Shown: positions 1-10,743, counted from the first letter of the stretch. The stretch: 64,000 bases of DNA from Paraconiothyrium sp. Pb-2020 (GCA_022419385.1 JAJUBI010000005.1:4340001-4404000); one strand, 5' to 3'. Notes: generated by a model from the sequence alone, not told the origin. Numbers and translations are program-made.

Positions 1-2
1 GT

Positions 3-3000
3 CGTCCTTCCTCGGATCTAAGGGAGGTAAAGTTTACAGTGCCTCGCAACGACCTTCCGGGTAACAAGACCAGGTCTGTGTTCTTCTATAAGCATCTCGA
101 ATTCACTAGTCCTGAGGTGCAGAATGTGGTTAAGGGGGTGATTCAGGCATACCCAGAGAAGTACTGCCCACCTGGAGTGAAGCAGTACTGGAAAGAGGAA
201 GTCAAGCCTGTTACTGTGTTGCCGAAGGTCGACAACTCCTATCTCGAGGAGCTCTACCCCCCGACATCTCGGAGACTGGATGAACGCATTAAGGAAGCAA
301 GGAAAGAGCGAAGGAGGCTTGCCAAGGAGGCTTTGAAACAACAACGAAAACTAGAGAAAGCAGCCAAGAAAGAAGCAAAACGACGGGCAAAAGAACAAAA
401 GCGTCAAGAGAGATTAGAAAATTCGGAGTCCCGTCGAAAGTTGTTCAAAGAGCGTCAGAGACTTGGAGGTCTCCATGACGGCTTGCAAATAGGCCTAGGG
501 GAACAACACATTCCTCCAATGACGACCGAACCTTCAGAACTGCCTCGAGAGGCTAAAGAGGCTATACCTGCACCTGGATCTTCCGACGAAGAACCATCGG
601 TCGACCCGCGTCCGTATCTCCAAGATGCAACTGAGGAACCAGCACATACCACCATGTCCTATCAAGACGTTCAAGCAGCCACCCAAGAGCATCTTTACCC
701 TGCGTCTTCTGATCATGCTGCCGCACTAATGTCTCCTTCCATAGGCTATCATTCGACTACTCATACTTTCTTGACTCATCTCGTCGTTGGTGCGCCGCAT
801 GGATTCGAGGATCTCAAGAAACACAGCCGTAAGCGTGTTAGGATTGAACAACCGACAGATCAAGCTCCCCGCAAAAAGCCTCGAAAATCTCGTCCTACCA
901 ACAAGCGTCAGGCAAAGCAAGCAGAAAACGATTTCTTGACACGTCATCATATTGAAATCCGAGAAGACTCGGATGAAGAAAACGATGACGAGCAGGACAA
1001 CGGTGATGCAGAGGCTTCGCCTACCATAGCACAACGCCTTGCAGGTCTTACGGGAGATCTTAACCAGCCTGATTATGAGCCTGTTAAGAGGAAGAAGTAT
1101 CCCGTATGGTCTGAGCCTCTAGAAAGACGTCGTAGAGATCGAACGAGACGAAAGTACGCTGCAGTCAAGGAACGAAAATATCCAGAGACCTTGGATCCTC
1201 AAGGCGAATTTAGAAAGCTGTGCTACACTTTGATCATCGCATCTAGCATGGCTGGAGAAGGCGCGAACATTGACTGGAACATTGTGAAGAAAGTCTACAG
1301 TGAGTCCTTTCGCTTCGACCTAGAGAAGACGAAGAAGAGGTGGGCTTGGTTGCAGAAGAAAATGGCTCCCCAGCTCCAGGGCATGACTGGGTCATTTCAG
1401 TCGCAATTCTTGAGCGCATATGAAGAGGGAAAGGTCGATATGATAGAGGACCCGAGCACATACGACTGGGGTAAACTGGTGCGTTGGGCCCTGCTGACTT
1501 GCACCTACCTCGAGCCGCCGCTCCCGCTCGGTCGTGAAGTTTTGGATGACTGCCACTTTGATCTGTCGAGTTACGATGTCTTGGACCGCAAAATCTGGTA
1601 CAACACCACCTTGGCGAACATCAACCGCGATGAGCGTTTTATCAAGTATACTTTCGGAAGTCCGCTCCACGGGAAGCGCAAGCTGACTACACATGGGGAT
1701 AATGATGATTTGAAGGCTCGCTCCTTGATACGCGCGAACATCTCAACTCCCAAAGAGCTCTACGATAAGGCACTGGCACATGACAAGCTTAGAGGGCTTC
1801 CAGAACCAGTGATCGGACGCTCACTCAACGACCTTCTGCAGGCGAGTTTGATCAAGCAACGCAAAATCAAACGACTCCTTCCTGGTCGCAACTACCATTT
1901 TAGTCCCGGTTTCGCCAAGAACTATCGGCGTACATTCGAGTTGTCAGATTTCATCACCGCTGTGCGGCTGAAGAAGGATTTGGACACTGCATTCACAAAC
2001 GTTGATCTAGACAAGCGCACCTACTTCGTATCTCGGGCTGCTGAGAATGGCACTGTCATGGCACTTGTCTCGCTAGCTAGCGAAGGCAAGATCAAGCTGG
2101 TTCCCCAACTGCCGCCCATCAACAACGACTTCAATGCGCCTATTCCGCGCATTTCAGTCTGGGGCTTCTCTGAAGGCGACTACCAACATCGGCTCATGGA
2201 TCGCAAACGTCTTTTCTGGCCGCTTGCAGTAGAGCCAACCGATACTTATGAGTACGGCAATCCGCTGTGCCCAATACCACCTTCACCTGCTCTTACGGAA
2301 GGCTCACCCATCCCCTGGGACCCATTGCCAGAACCGCCACTTCCTGCGCGCGATCAGGAAAACACCACGCTTCTACCTATCTGGAGCACCATCGATGGAC
2401 AAACGGTCATCTACCCATGGTGGAACCGCATTCTCAGCATCGTCATCCAGGCCCTCCTCTTCCAGCCCAGCATCACAGCCCAAGAAATCTTCGCCCGCTG
2501 CGAAACTTATACCACCGAGATCTTTGAACTCCAGCTCGTTCTTGACTGGCTCATCACTGCCAATGCTGCGAAGCGCTCCCCGCATGGCACGTACGAGCTA
2601 CTACCGGGCTACTGGGCTGTCTTCGGCGACAAGCTGATCGACGATGAGAACGATGAGTTCGGCGAGCATGTCAGGCGCTTCAAGACGAATAGGAAGCTAG
2701 TGCCTACTTGGAGGACGGAGTATAACAATGAGTACAATCTCCGGTCACAGCGGAGCAGCAGTGCTGCAAAAACTACACTAGCGAAGGGTGGCGATGCGTC
2801 TGCGAGTGAGCAGATTCTGGGTAATGTGAGGAAGCAGTATACGATTGTGAAGCATGCGCTTCAGAATCAAAATTCAGTTAGCTCACCATCAAGTGGAGAA
2901 GCTCGGCCCCCCGAGGCCGCCTCAGCGTCGCAACAGGCTCAGGTGCAGCAGGAACAAAGTGTGGATCTCACCACGCCGACTCCTGCTGCAACGCCCTCGA

Positions 3001-3092
3001 CTACGACCCAAGATGTCGAGTCGACGGATGCTGATGCTGAGGGAGAAAGCGATGTAGACGCTGAAGGCGAGTCGGATGATGAGTACCTGTGA
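3..3092 (+). CDS. tfc3: TFIIIC largest subunit (Tfc3/Sfc3-like), C-terminal part, 5' truncated
   Basis: The frame is open from the first bases of the window with no credible ATG, so this is the 3' part of a gene that begins upstream; about 1,030 codons are present and the stop is TGA at 3090-3092. In the family, this subunit of RNA polymerase III factor TFIIIC binds the B-block of tRNA promoters in the nucleus. Visible features: a long basic Lys/Arg/Glu-rich coiled segment (encoded about 280-460), a bipartite-like basic patch (RKKPRKSRP), a conserved alpha-helical core with WALLTCTYLEPPLPLG and IWYNTTLANINRDERF, a late IYPWWNRILSIVIQALLF helix, and the GTYELLPGYWAVFGDK block typical of the Tfc3 C-terminus. 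The tail is acidic with repeated DAEGES. No intron is needed in the visible part. The assignment rests on recalled C-terminal blocks, so it is good but not certain. Confidence 0.72.
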   Translation, partial: RPSSDLREVKFTVPRNDLPGNKTRSVFFYKHLEFTSPEVQNVVKGVIQAYPEKYCPPGVKQYWKEEVKPVTVLPKVDNSYLEELYPPTSRRLDERIKEARKERRRLAKEALKQQRKLEKAAKKEAKRRAKEQKRQERLENSESRRKLFKERQRLGGLHDGLQIGLGEQHIPPMTTEPSELPREAKEAIPAPGSSDEEPSVDPRPYLQDATEEPAHTTMSYQDVQAATQEHLYPASSDHAAALMSPSIGYHSTTHTFLTHLVVGAPHGFEDLKKHSRKRVRIEQPTDQAPRKKPRKSRPTNKRQAKQAENDFLTRHHIEIREDSDEENDDEQDNGDAEASPTIAQRLAGLTGDLNQPDYEPVKRKKYPVWSEPLERRRRDRTRRKYAAVKERKYPETLDPQGEFRKLCYTLIIASSMAGEGANIDWNIVKKVYSESFRFDLEKTKKRWAWLQKKMAPQLQGMTGSFQSQFLSAYEEGKVDMIEDPSTYDWGKLVRWALLTCTYLEPPLPLGREVLDDCHFDLSSYDVLDRKIWYNTTLANINRDERFIKYTFGSPLHGKRKLTTHGDNDDLKARSLIRANISTPKELYDKALAHDKLRGLPEPVIGRSLNDLLQASLIKQRKIKRLLPGRNYHFSPGFAKNYRRTFELSDFITAVRLKKDLDTAFTNVDLDKRTYFVSRAAENGTVMALVSLASEGKIKLVPQLPPINNDFNAPIPRISVWGFSEGDYQHRLMDRKRLFWPLAVEPTDTYEYGNPLCPIPPSPALTEGSPIPWDPLPEPPLPARDQENTTLLPIWSTIDGQTVIYPWWNRILSIVIQALLFQPSITAQEIFARCETYTTEIFELQLVLDWLITANAAKRSPHGTYELLPGYWAVFGDKLIDDENDEFGEHVRRFKTNRKLVPTWRTEYNNEYNLRSQRSSSAAKTTLAKGGDASASEQILGNVRKQYTIVKHALQNQNSVSSPSSGEARPPEAASASQQAQVQQEQSVDLTTPTPAATPSTTTQDVESTDADAEGESDVDAEGESDDEYL

Positions 3093-3686
3093 GCTCAACG
3101 GGTCGATGCTGGGGAGGGGCGGCGGAAGTGATGCAATCGGACGGTTTTATGGAATCATGCATTCAGGAAGGCTTTTTGGCTTTTGTGAGGTGTAACGGGG
3201 TCATGTGATACCCTTTTTGTGGTTTGCGGAGTAGGAGGGGGACTGAGGTGCGAGTGGACGATCACGAATGTATGTTAGTGGAGTGTATAGCTAATCACTT
3301 GATTCGAGATTTCAAGGTGGTGTGTTACTCATGTTACTCAAGTGCTTCTATTGTACCCTTCTTTGTACAATCTTTGTCCTGATCAGGTTGGAGATCTCAC
3401 CATTAGGAACAGTGTGACGCGAGGATGGTTCCAATCAACTGGGTTTACCATGAGCTCCATTACACGAGTTTGACACTGCAAGTGGTGCCTAACCCTGTAA
3501 TGCATTCTGTGGCGCTGTTCCTTGGGAGTCAGCACAAGCGAGGCGCCCCGCAGGCAGCAACTTTGTGAATCAACCCCCTCAACCTACTCAGATTGCCCCG
3601 CAACGTATATATCAATGCTTGTCTTGACTCACTAATCGCCTCTTCCTAAATCTGGCAGTTGATATCCTGAGACAACTGATGAAGCC
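3093..3686. other. Intergenic, TFC3 3' end to F-box gene
   Basis: No convincing ORF. It contains the TFC3 3' region and the promoter of the F-box gene, with an AT-rich TATATATCAA stretch at about 3606-3615, roughly 80 bases before that gene's ATG, which could serve as a TATA-like element. Confidence 0.4.
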
Positions 3687-5261
3687 ATGGCTCATCTCGC
3701 AAACCTGCCTACGGAGCTAGCTCTGGATTACATGAGCTACCTAGACAGCTCCGACCTGTTCTCACTCGCGCAAACGACCAAAAAGCTGCGAGATGCGGCT
3801 TTGGGGGCCGCTTACTCACACATAAAGATTTCGGTGTGTCAAGGACCGGATTTCAAGCATAATCGAAGCCATCGTCGTGTGGTCAAGCTTACGACGACTT
3901 TGCTTCAGAGCCCCAGTCTCGCCAAAAAGGTCACCAGTCTGGATCTGAACTTGATGCCATATAACTACATCGATAAATTCGAGCCTCTTATGTCAGACAA
4001 CCAATGGGGTCGAACGACAGAAGAAAAGCGCCTGTACGACTTGGTTGTCAAGACAGTAGCGAATTATACGGAACACAGGGATTGGATCTGGCAGGGTAAC
4101 ATTGTTGGATGGACATACCTGTTGTTCATAATCACGCCGAGTCTTGAGACTCTCCGTCTGGGCCACGGTTATGGTGTCTTCGTGGACGAGTGGCGAAACT
4201 GGATCTACGACTTCCGCGACAGGAATGCGATCATAGACCGACGTCGTAGCCTAAGCCGTGCAAGGCGGGGACTGTGGCAGGTACAACATTGGGACGGGAT
4301 CCGCGGTATGCATAAACACTGGGACCGCAGCCACAAGTGGACGGAAGATGTACATGAAGAGCAGCAACAGCATCACAAGCTAGCGGCATTACCTGGGCTT
4401 CGGTCCGTAAAGCATGTACACCTAGCCGATGGCTTGCGGCCCCCGTGGGAATGGATGACGCTACCTAGCTTGCAGACCTACGAGCACTCAGGGATACTGA
4501 AAAATCATTGGCCCCGGACCCGCGATAAGGTGTCGACTATCCAGGCTCTCTGGCCCGAGGATCATATATCTCAGATGCAGGAGCTTCGGACGAACATGTC
4601 GATCTACACGGCGGAAGACCACAACGGCCAGCCCCTCTACGACCCGCCATTCTCGCACTTTCCGTACCTAAAGACGGTTCATATTAGCCTGATAACTAAG
4701 GAAGAGAGACCGCATATGCGGGGTTGCCTTGTTGTACCCATGGCAAGCCACATAAGAGAATACGGGTACCCGTTTATGAGACTCATGCCACTCGCAGCTA
4801 CGCTTGAGGTCCTTGAGATGCGCCTCGCCGAGGGGCAGCATGTGAAGAAGGGCGGGTTGATATTGTTCATGCAACCAATCACGCGACTGCAGCATTTCAC
4901 ACGCTTGAAGAAACTTGGCGTACCGGCGTACCTGCTGACGGCGCAGTGTTGGCGTCGGAGTGATGGACACGCTATCGCGGAAAATGTCTTGCCAATCGAG
5001 ATGTTGCCTCCGAACTTGGAGGTTCTTACGATCCACCTGAATGGTGAGGACGTCGCAGATAAGCAGGAAGCTAGGGAGTACGGAAATATGCCTTATTGTG
5101 AAGCTGTAGAGAAGCTGATGAGGGATGTCTTGCGTTGGAGGGAGCATGTGCTTGACCTGAGATGCGTTCGTATCGATTATGCTGAATTTGACAGTGGCCC
5201 GAGTGCGATTTTACCGCTGGAAGAGCTAGAAGCGGCTGGGATACAGGTGGAGGCTTTGTAA
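3687..5261 (+). CDS. F-box domain protein, 524 aa
   Basis: Single-exon gene; the ATG sits in a strong context (gccATGG). Residues 4-40 form an F-box: LPTELALDYMSYLDSSDLFSL followed by TTKKLRDAA, with the usual L-P-x-E start. F-box proteins normally bind Skp1 and bring substrates to SCF ubiquitin ligases, here probably in the cytosol or nucleus. The rest (about 60-524) has scattered leucine-rich segments such as LETLRLGHGYG, LEVLEMRLAEG and PPNLEVLTIHLNG, resembling the irregular LRR-like domains of large fungal F-box families, but I see no clean LRR repeat register. The substrate is unknown. The gene is isolated, with no functional link to its neighbours visible. Confidence 0.85.
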   Translation: MAHLANLPTELALDYMSYLDSSDLFSLAQTTKKLRDAALGAAYSHIKISVCQGPDFKHNRSHRRVVKLTTTLLQSPSLAKKVTSLDLNLMPYNYIDKFEPLMSDNQWGRTTEEKRLYDLVVKTVANYTEHRDWIWQGNIVGWTYLLFIITPSLETLRLGHGYGVFVDEWRNWIYDFRDRNAIIDRRRSLSRARRGLWQVQHWDGIRGMHKHWDRSHKWTEDVHEEQQQHHKLAALPGLRSVKHVHLADGLRPPWEWMTLPSLQTYEHSGILKNHWPRTRDKVSTIQALWPEDHISQMQELRTNMSIYTAEDHNGQPLYDPPFSHFPYLKTVHISLITKEERPHMRGCLVVPMASHIREYGYPFMRLMPLAATLEVLEMRLAEGQHVKKGGLILFMQPITRLQHFTRLKKLGVPAYLLTAQCWRRSDGHAIAENVLPIEMLPPNLEVLTIHLNGEDVADKQEAREYGNMPYCEAVEKLMRDVLRWREHVLDLRCVRIDYAEFDSGPSAILPLEELEAAGIQVEAL

Positions 5262-7247
5262 ATTCTCGAGGCTTCGTGGAGTGGCCTGTAAGAATGCATA
5301 TGCACTGTGCAGCTGCCTTGAAACGTCAAGTTGAGTCGTTGCATTTTGTGGCTTACGGCGCAGCAATTGCATCTGACCAACAACAGCGCTACCGGGGTTT
5401 TCTAGACGCGCAAGGCATACCGTAATACTATCTAGGCGCACATCCGCGCGCGGAAGAGTTATGAAAATGTCGAAAGTGCGGACTCATTGGTTAGTACTCA
5501 TTGGCTAGAAGGGTTGACGAGTGGAGTCGATGGCAAGGAAGACCTGGCGAGCTTTTGGGATGGAGCACGTTGCTGGTTTCCGTGCAGATCACATCGACTG
5601 ATTTCAATTTGACCTCTGTCAGTTGATTAAATGGAGGAACGGGTTACTCTCTTCATTGTGCGGGTCACCTGCCAGCGCGATGCTTGTTAGTGCGCGAGGT
5701 GTTGAGGCATGCCTGGCAGATGCATCGGGTAGAGTCATCCTGTACCACACGAGAGCTCTCAGTGGCTAGAAGCTGTCCGAATACCTCTTGAAGCTCCTGA
5801 GTGCGAGAGCAGAGATGGTCGCCTCTTGTTGAACTCACCATTTGTGGGGTGCAGCTGGTGACACCACACCACGAGAAGTGCTTCGCCTCGCCAAACCTTA
5901 ACAGCCAACCGAACATCCCGCCAGATCTGGGCCTTGTTGGCAGCCGTTGTTATATTTTGCGGCATGCCGCGTGAGGTCACATTGCCATTGCAACGGCAAG
6001 TGACATTGCGATGCACGTGGCAGAACCCAGCGATTACGACATCTGTATAAGGAAGTTGATCACTAGCTTCGAAACGCGGAAAGGAAAAGGCTGCCAGGGT
6101 GCCGAAACAAAACTGCCTATTTCGTCGCCCGCTGTTGGTTTCTCTGTTTCTTTGGGGTACCTGCGTGTGCGGGAAGGATTCGGGCACAGCGGGCACGCAC
6201 GCCAAGGTGTCCATTCTAGTACGTAAACTCTGCGGCGCGCTGCAGAGGAGAGTAACTGCAATTTGCCTTTGTGGACGGGACGACACAGTACTGACTTCCA
6301 CATCTGGTACACGCTTAGAAGCTCGGATGGCGGGTATGCAGGAGGCCGACCGAACCGTACCACGCAGTTCACGAGATGATGGACACTTCTTCGCATCTAG
6401 TCTTCATACCAATGCCTACAAACCCCAGATATGATCGGTAGGTGGCTTCGCTAAGATGACCGGGAAACTTGAAACGAGCGGCCTCGCCTGGTGGAACCCC
6501 TGCTACCTACGCCGTTGACGCCTCGCGCTGATCCGATTGTCCCGACCCTGCACGCGCGCCCAACTCGAAATTTGGACGCAGAGCGACAGTTGTATTGGAG
6601 ATGTGATTCGCTCGTACCTCTATGAGAGTGCTGTGGAGAGGGGTTGAACAGTGTTTTTGGTGGCTGCGTGGCGGCTGCAACTCGACATGCGCGTGACTCC
6701 ACGACGATGTACGGACATACTAACTCGAAGTTCGCACGAGGACGGACAGGCGAGAAAGACATTGAAATCGCAAACAGTGGTCGTGGTGTAGCCTTCGGAG
6801 CCAAGAAGAATAACAAGACGTCTCGCGCGACATGGTAAACTACGGAACGGAGTTCCAGAACAGCCAAGGAAATTCCCCTCGATGATCCGCCGCACTACCG
6901 CTACCACGCGCAGCATCCCTGCTCGACGTTTGTTCCTACATTAGCGCCGCCAATCAGAGCGCACTGCACTATACGCCGGAGATGACCAGCCCTCGAGACT
7001 TTTGTTCCTACGAGGCTGAATGCCGCCTCAGTGAGGCCCCCACCCCACAAGATGATTATAGCTACATAAGCCATGGGCGTCCGCCCTGGTCATTCTCATC
7101 AGCGAACTTTTGTGTTCTTTCTCAGTCATTCACTACCCTTCCGCAACAGTCATTCTTTTTGATAGCTCTGGAGCTATAGTCATTCTTTTCCCAACTCCTT
7201 ACCGATTACGTTTTTCGAGAAGTCGTTCTTTTGAAAGATCATCCAAA
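5262..7247. other. Gene-free 2 kb, 3' of F-box and upstream of LPMO
   Basis: Several overlapping ORFs of 60-180 codons occur on both strands, but none has a recognisable domain, good codon regularity or splice partners, so I call no gene. The last 250 bases are pyrimidine-rich (repeats of cattctttt type) and form the probable promoter and leader of the LPMO gene, with a possible TATA-like tacataag at about 7063. Confidence 0.4.
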
Positions 7248-8591
7248 ATGCCTGCTATGTCTAAGATCGCCAACACCGCCGCCATTCTTGCGGCGGCATT
7301 CGCCACCCAGGCAGCTGCACACACTTACGTTAAGGAGTTCGAGGCTGGAGGCAAGACCTACGCTGGTTTCTACGCCGCTGACAAGAGCGGGGGTGACGAC
7401 TCTTCGCCTGCTTGGAGGACCAACCAGGGATGGGGTTTCCAACCCGTCATGGGTGACCAGATCAACGACCCTAATATCATTGCCCACATGGACGCTGAGC
7501 CTTCGCCTTTCACTGCCCCCGTCGACGCTGGCAGCGACGTGAAGTTCACATGGCAGCACGACGGAGAGTGCGGTGGCCAGGAGGTTGGCTGGGACTGCTC
7601 CCACCACGGCTGGACTGCGACCTGGCTCGCGCCTTGCAACGGCGACTGCAAAGACGTCCAGAAGGAGAACCTCAGCTTCTTCAAGATCCATCAGGCCGGC
7701 TTGATCAACTACCCTGCCGGCACCCGCTACGCCGAGGGCGGCGACAAGGAGAACACCGGTTACTGGGGCACCGACGCCATCTTCTACGACAACGGAAACT
7801 CCCAGACCGTTACCATCCCCAAGGACCTCCCCAGCGGCAACTACGTCCTCCGCACTGAGGTCGCCTCCGTCCACAACAACGGCGATGTCTCCCAGCGCCA
7901 GTTCTGGCCCCAGGCCCTCAACATTGCTATCAACAACGGCAATGACAACGCCCAGGTGCCATCCGGTATCAAGGCCACCGAGATCTACTCGTCTTCAGAC
8001 CCACAGCTCACCTTCGACCTCTACCAGCACGAGGCCGGCATAACCTTCGACGCGCCAGGCCCCGCCGTTGTGTCGATTGCTGGTGGAAGCGCCTCCAGCT
8101 CCAGCGCCGACTCTGGCTCTGCTCCCTCCGCCGCCGCCGAGGCTGAGGTTCCTTCTTCCACCGCTGCTCCGGCTGCGCCTGTTGAGTCGTCCTATGCTGA
8201 TCAGCCCACTCCTGAGGCTTCGTCTACGGCCGCCCCTGTCGTCTCTGCGACCGCTACCGCTACTCAACCTGCCTACGTCATCGCCACCGCTCCCGCTGTC
8301 TCCAGCGTTGCTGGCAACACCACTGCCCCAGCGGCGACTCCTGCTCCTGGTGCTGGCGAGGGATACCAGACCGGCGACAATGAGGAGGAGGGCGATGACG
8401 AGGAGGGTGAGGGTGACGATGAGGAGGATGACGACGAGGACTACTCTGAGGACGACGATGAGGACTACTCCGAGGGCGACGACGAGGAGGAGGGTTCCAA
8501 CGGCGAGCCTGAGGCTACCACTGGCGGATACCACGGCTGGGGAGAGGGCAAAGAGCACTGGCGCAGCCACGCTCGTTCGTTCTTTGCTTAA
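7248..8591 (+). CDS. AA9-like lytic polysaccharide monooxygenase with acidic tail
   Basis: The ATG at 7248 (caaaATG context) is preferred to the in-frame ATG at 7110 because it puts a signal peptide at residues 1-24, ending AAA, so that the mature protein starts with His25, the histidine-brace residue of LPMOs. Seen: SHHG with the probable second brace His119, a DLPSGNYVLRTE block, and H209...Q218-F-W220-P-Q, matching the AA9 HxxxxxxxQFYPQ region. The axial Tyr position is Trp220 and the usual Cys after PQ is Ala223. A Ser/Ala/Pro/Thr-rich linker (about 255-375) leads to an Asp/Glu-rich segment (about 380-420) and a HGWGEGKEHW end; there is no CBM1. Family role: copper-dependent oxidative cleavage of polysaccharide outside the cell. 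The substitutions mean activity cannot be assumed. Confidence 0.82.
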   Translation: MPAMSKIANTAAILAAAFATQAAAHTYVKEFEAGGKTYAGFYAADKSGGDDSSPAWRTNQGWGFQPVMGDQINDPNIIAHMDAEPSPFTAPVDAGSDVKFTWQHDGECGGQEVGWDCSHHGWTATWLAPCNGDCKDVQKENLSFFKIHQAGLINYPAGTRYAEGGDKENTGYWGTDAIFYDNGNSQTVTIPKDLPSGNYVLRTEVASVHNNGDVSQRQFWPQALNIAINNGNDNAQVPSGIKATEIYSSSDPQLTFDLYQHEAGITFDAPGPAVVSIAGGSASSSSADSGSAPSAAAEAEVPSSTAAPAAPVESSYADQPTPEASSTAAPVVSATATATQPAYVIATAPAVSSVAGNTTAPAATPAPGAGEGYQTGDNEEEGDDEEGEGDDEEDDDEDYSEDDDEDYSEGDDEEEGSNGEPEATTGGYHGWGEGKEHWRSHARSFFA

Positions 8592-8814
8592 TTTATAAGT
8601 CTGCATTTGAGGGAAAGGAGGGCTTGTGTGACTGGTCTCATAACGCATTACATTCAGCATATGATTGTTAAGACTGTTCTTTGTACATTTTAGATACCAC
8701 ATATCGATTTAGCATCGCAAAAGCTTCCTCTACAATTCAGCGTTTCAGTTCCGTCCGCTTCGCATTCGCGAGTACATGCCAACATGCCCGTATAACACCT
8801 ACAATCGAGCCTCG

Positions 8815-10128
8815 TTACTTCAGTTCCTCCTCCACCCTAACACCACCCCATCCCGGTGTTGTCCCCCGCACCTGCCGGCTACTCAGTCCGTTTCCCCCAA
8901 CGCACACCTCTCCCTCCCCGCCTCTATCCTCCCTCATTCCCTCCATCCTTCTATCCCCCTCGCAACCAAACCCTCCCCATCTCCATCGCCATCTCCCTAA
9001 GCCGCGGCACCACGCCCCCCAACCTCCCAACCCCCCCTCAATCTCCTCCTCAAACGCCTCATCCTCGCTATCAGGCTCAAACTGGTACTTCGCGTGCTCC
9101 ACCAGCGTCGTCTCCCCCGTCGCAGTTTGCGTGAGTAGGACGACGGTGAGCTTGTTGCGGAGGGAGGACGCCCATGCGCGGTGGCGGAGGGCGGTGCGTT
9201 GCGCCGTCCGTGTAGAGAAGGAAGGGGAGGAGGGGAGCGAGTGGGATGTGAAGAGTGGATTTGAGAAGTGTAGGTTGTGGGGGGTTGCTAGGCGGCGAGT
9301 GCGTTCGGCTGCGATGCCGAGGCCCAGCGCTGCTTCGTGGAGGTGTGCCTCTGCGTGCGCGAGACGGGAATTTTGGACGTGAAGACGGGATAGAGTGGTG
9401 AGGGCTGTGGCGTGCGCTTCGAGGGCGAGGCGCAGGGCGTTTTGCGTTGAGGCGAGGGACGCGAGTTTGAGGGTGCGGATGGTGTGTTTTATGGTGGTGA
9501 CGTCTGCGTTGTCGGAGGCGGAGGTGGAGGGTGTGAGGGGTGGTGATGGGGTTGATGTCCCGGCGCTCGAGATGGCGAATTGGAGGGTGGAAGGGGGATA
9601 TATACTGCTGGTCGTGGGAGGTGTAGTTTGTTGGGAGTATAGGCTGCTACTGGTTGTGGGAGGTGAATCGTAGCCTTCATCCGGCTCTTCTATCCTTTCT
9701 AACGTGGTGGGCGACGCGGATGGTGAATACGGCGACGTCTTTGCCTTCTTGAGACGCAACAACGACGCCACCTTCTTCACAGTTTTCGCCTTTGGCTTCG
9801 GCAGCCCTGACTTCGGAAGCGCAATGGTAGACGGTGACGGAGGCACCCTTTCCACCCCGTCCTCCATCCGTGCGGTGCTTGAGCTGATCGTCGTTTGGTG
9901 GACTTGGTAGGGATCTATGAGGCTGGTAGATTCGACAGTTGAGGTGGACTCATATGGTACTGCTAGGATAACTGGCTGAGCATCGGATGCATTGGTTTGC
10001 TCGATGTTTTGCTGGTCTGGCGACGGGGTCTTGGATTTTTTCGGTCCCCATGTTTTGGATTTGGCTTTCTTCAAGATGTTCAGGTTCTTCATGGAGGGTG
10101 ACTTCATGATAGTAGGCCGGATCTTCAT
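8815..10128 (-). CDS. SNAP-25/Sec9-like protein with one visible SNARE motif, 437 aa
   Basis: Single ORF from an ATG at 10128. Residues 1-30 are basic (MKSPSMKNLNILKKAKSK), and 30-200 are Ser/Thr/Pro-rich and probably disordered. Residues about 210-280 form an amphipathic helix with QNALRLALEAHATALTTLSR followed by LHVQNSRLAHAEAHLHEA. This pattern matches the Qb SNARE motif of SNAP-25/Sec9, with Gln in LHVQN at the expected zero-layer position. SNAP-25 proteins pair with syntaxin and synaptobrevin in membrane fusion. A second (Qc) motif, which true Sec9 has, is not visible; the C-terminus is Gly/Arg/Trp-rich and low in complexity. Either it is a single-motif paralogue or the C-terminal part has degenerated or is mis-modelled. 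The similarity is recalled, not searched. Confidence 0.5.
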   Translation of the reverse strand: MKIRPTIMKSPSMKNLNILKKAKSKTWGPKKSKTPSPDQQNIEQTNASDAQPVILAVPYESTSTVESTSLIDPYQVHQTTISSSTARMEDGVERVPPSPSTIALPKSGLPKPKAKTVKKVASLLRLKKAKTSPYSPSASPTTLERIEEPDEGYDSPPTTSSSLYSQQTTPPTTSSIYPPSTLQFAISSAGTSTPSPPLTPSTSASDNADVTTIKHTIRTLKLASLASTQNALRLALEAHATALTTLSRLHVQNSRLAHAEAHLHEAALGLGIAAERTRRLATPHNLHFSNPLFTSHSLPSSPSFSTRTAQRTALRHRAWASSLRNKLTVVLLTQTATGETTLVEHAKYQFEPDSEDEAFEEEIEGGLGGWGAWCRGLGRWRWRWGGFGCEGDRRMEGMREDRGGEGEVCVGGNGLSSRQVRGTTPGWGGVRVEEELK

Positions 10129-10743
10129 CTTCGAAGATGAGAGGTGAAGGTTAACGCGTTGAGATAGTAAATGCGGGTGAGCAGTGGTGCGGTGAGTGGA
10201 ATGCAGCGCTGGAATTATATCGTGGTAGTGCTTGAAAAGTCTGAACAGGGCACACAGACCGCTTCAGCATTTTCATCGTGCGGGTTGAAAAACCGAATTC
10301 TAAAATGGGCACGTGGGTGCGAGCGTTGAGGCTCGCTCCCATGGTGGGCCCATGGTGACAGCTCCGGTTCCGAGTTGTGATCGAAACGGGCTTCACACTC
10401 ACCTTTCATCTTCACATTTTACTTAGCACGGCACGTAGATGCATGTAACTAATTGTATAGACATTAGGAATAAGCGAAGTATTTACAAGAAGCACGGCTT
10501 AGCGAGGGTAGTGTGTCGACAAAAGGAGACCCCTACACTCTGCACGCAATGATGACAAGAGATCTATACGCCTTGACCAAATTGAAGATGCATATCGCTA
10601 GACGTGCAAAGTCTAACGATATTCGTCAGCCCAAATCTTGATCGGCGGACTTTGGGTCTTGGTTTCAAGGCTGCGGTTCCAAACATCCCTGCTGTTTCCT
10701 CGAGCCATTCTGGCTCGTTACGAAAGGGACACGGAGGTGGACA
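10129..10743. other. Intergenic
   Basis: This holds the promoter side of the minus-strand SNARE-like gene (10129 upward) and the 3' side of the GH64 gene. No supported gene. Confidence 0.4.

Noticed and set aside
5759..6301. 180-codon minus-strand ORF
   Set aside because: No recognisable motif, overlaps equally long frames on both strands, no splice partner.
7995..8702. Minus-strand ORF with long Val/Leu/Ile stretches resembling membrane spans
   Set aside because: It is antisense to the GAC/GAG/GAT-rich acidic tail of the LPMO, whose complement codes for Val, Leu and Ile.
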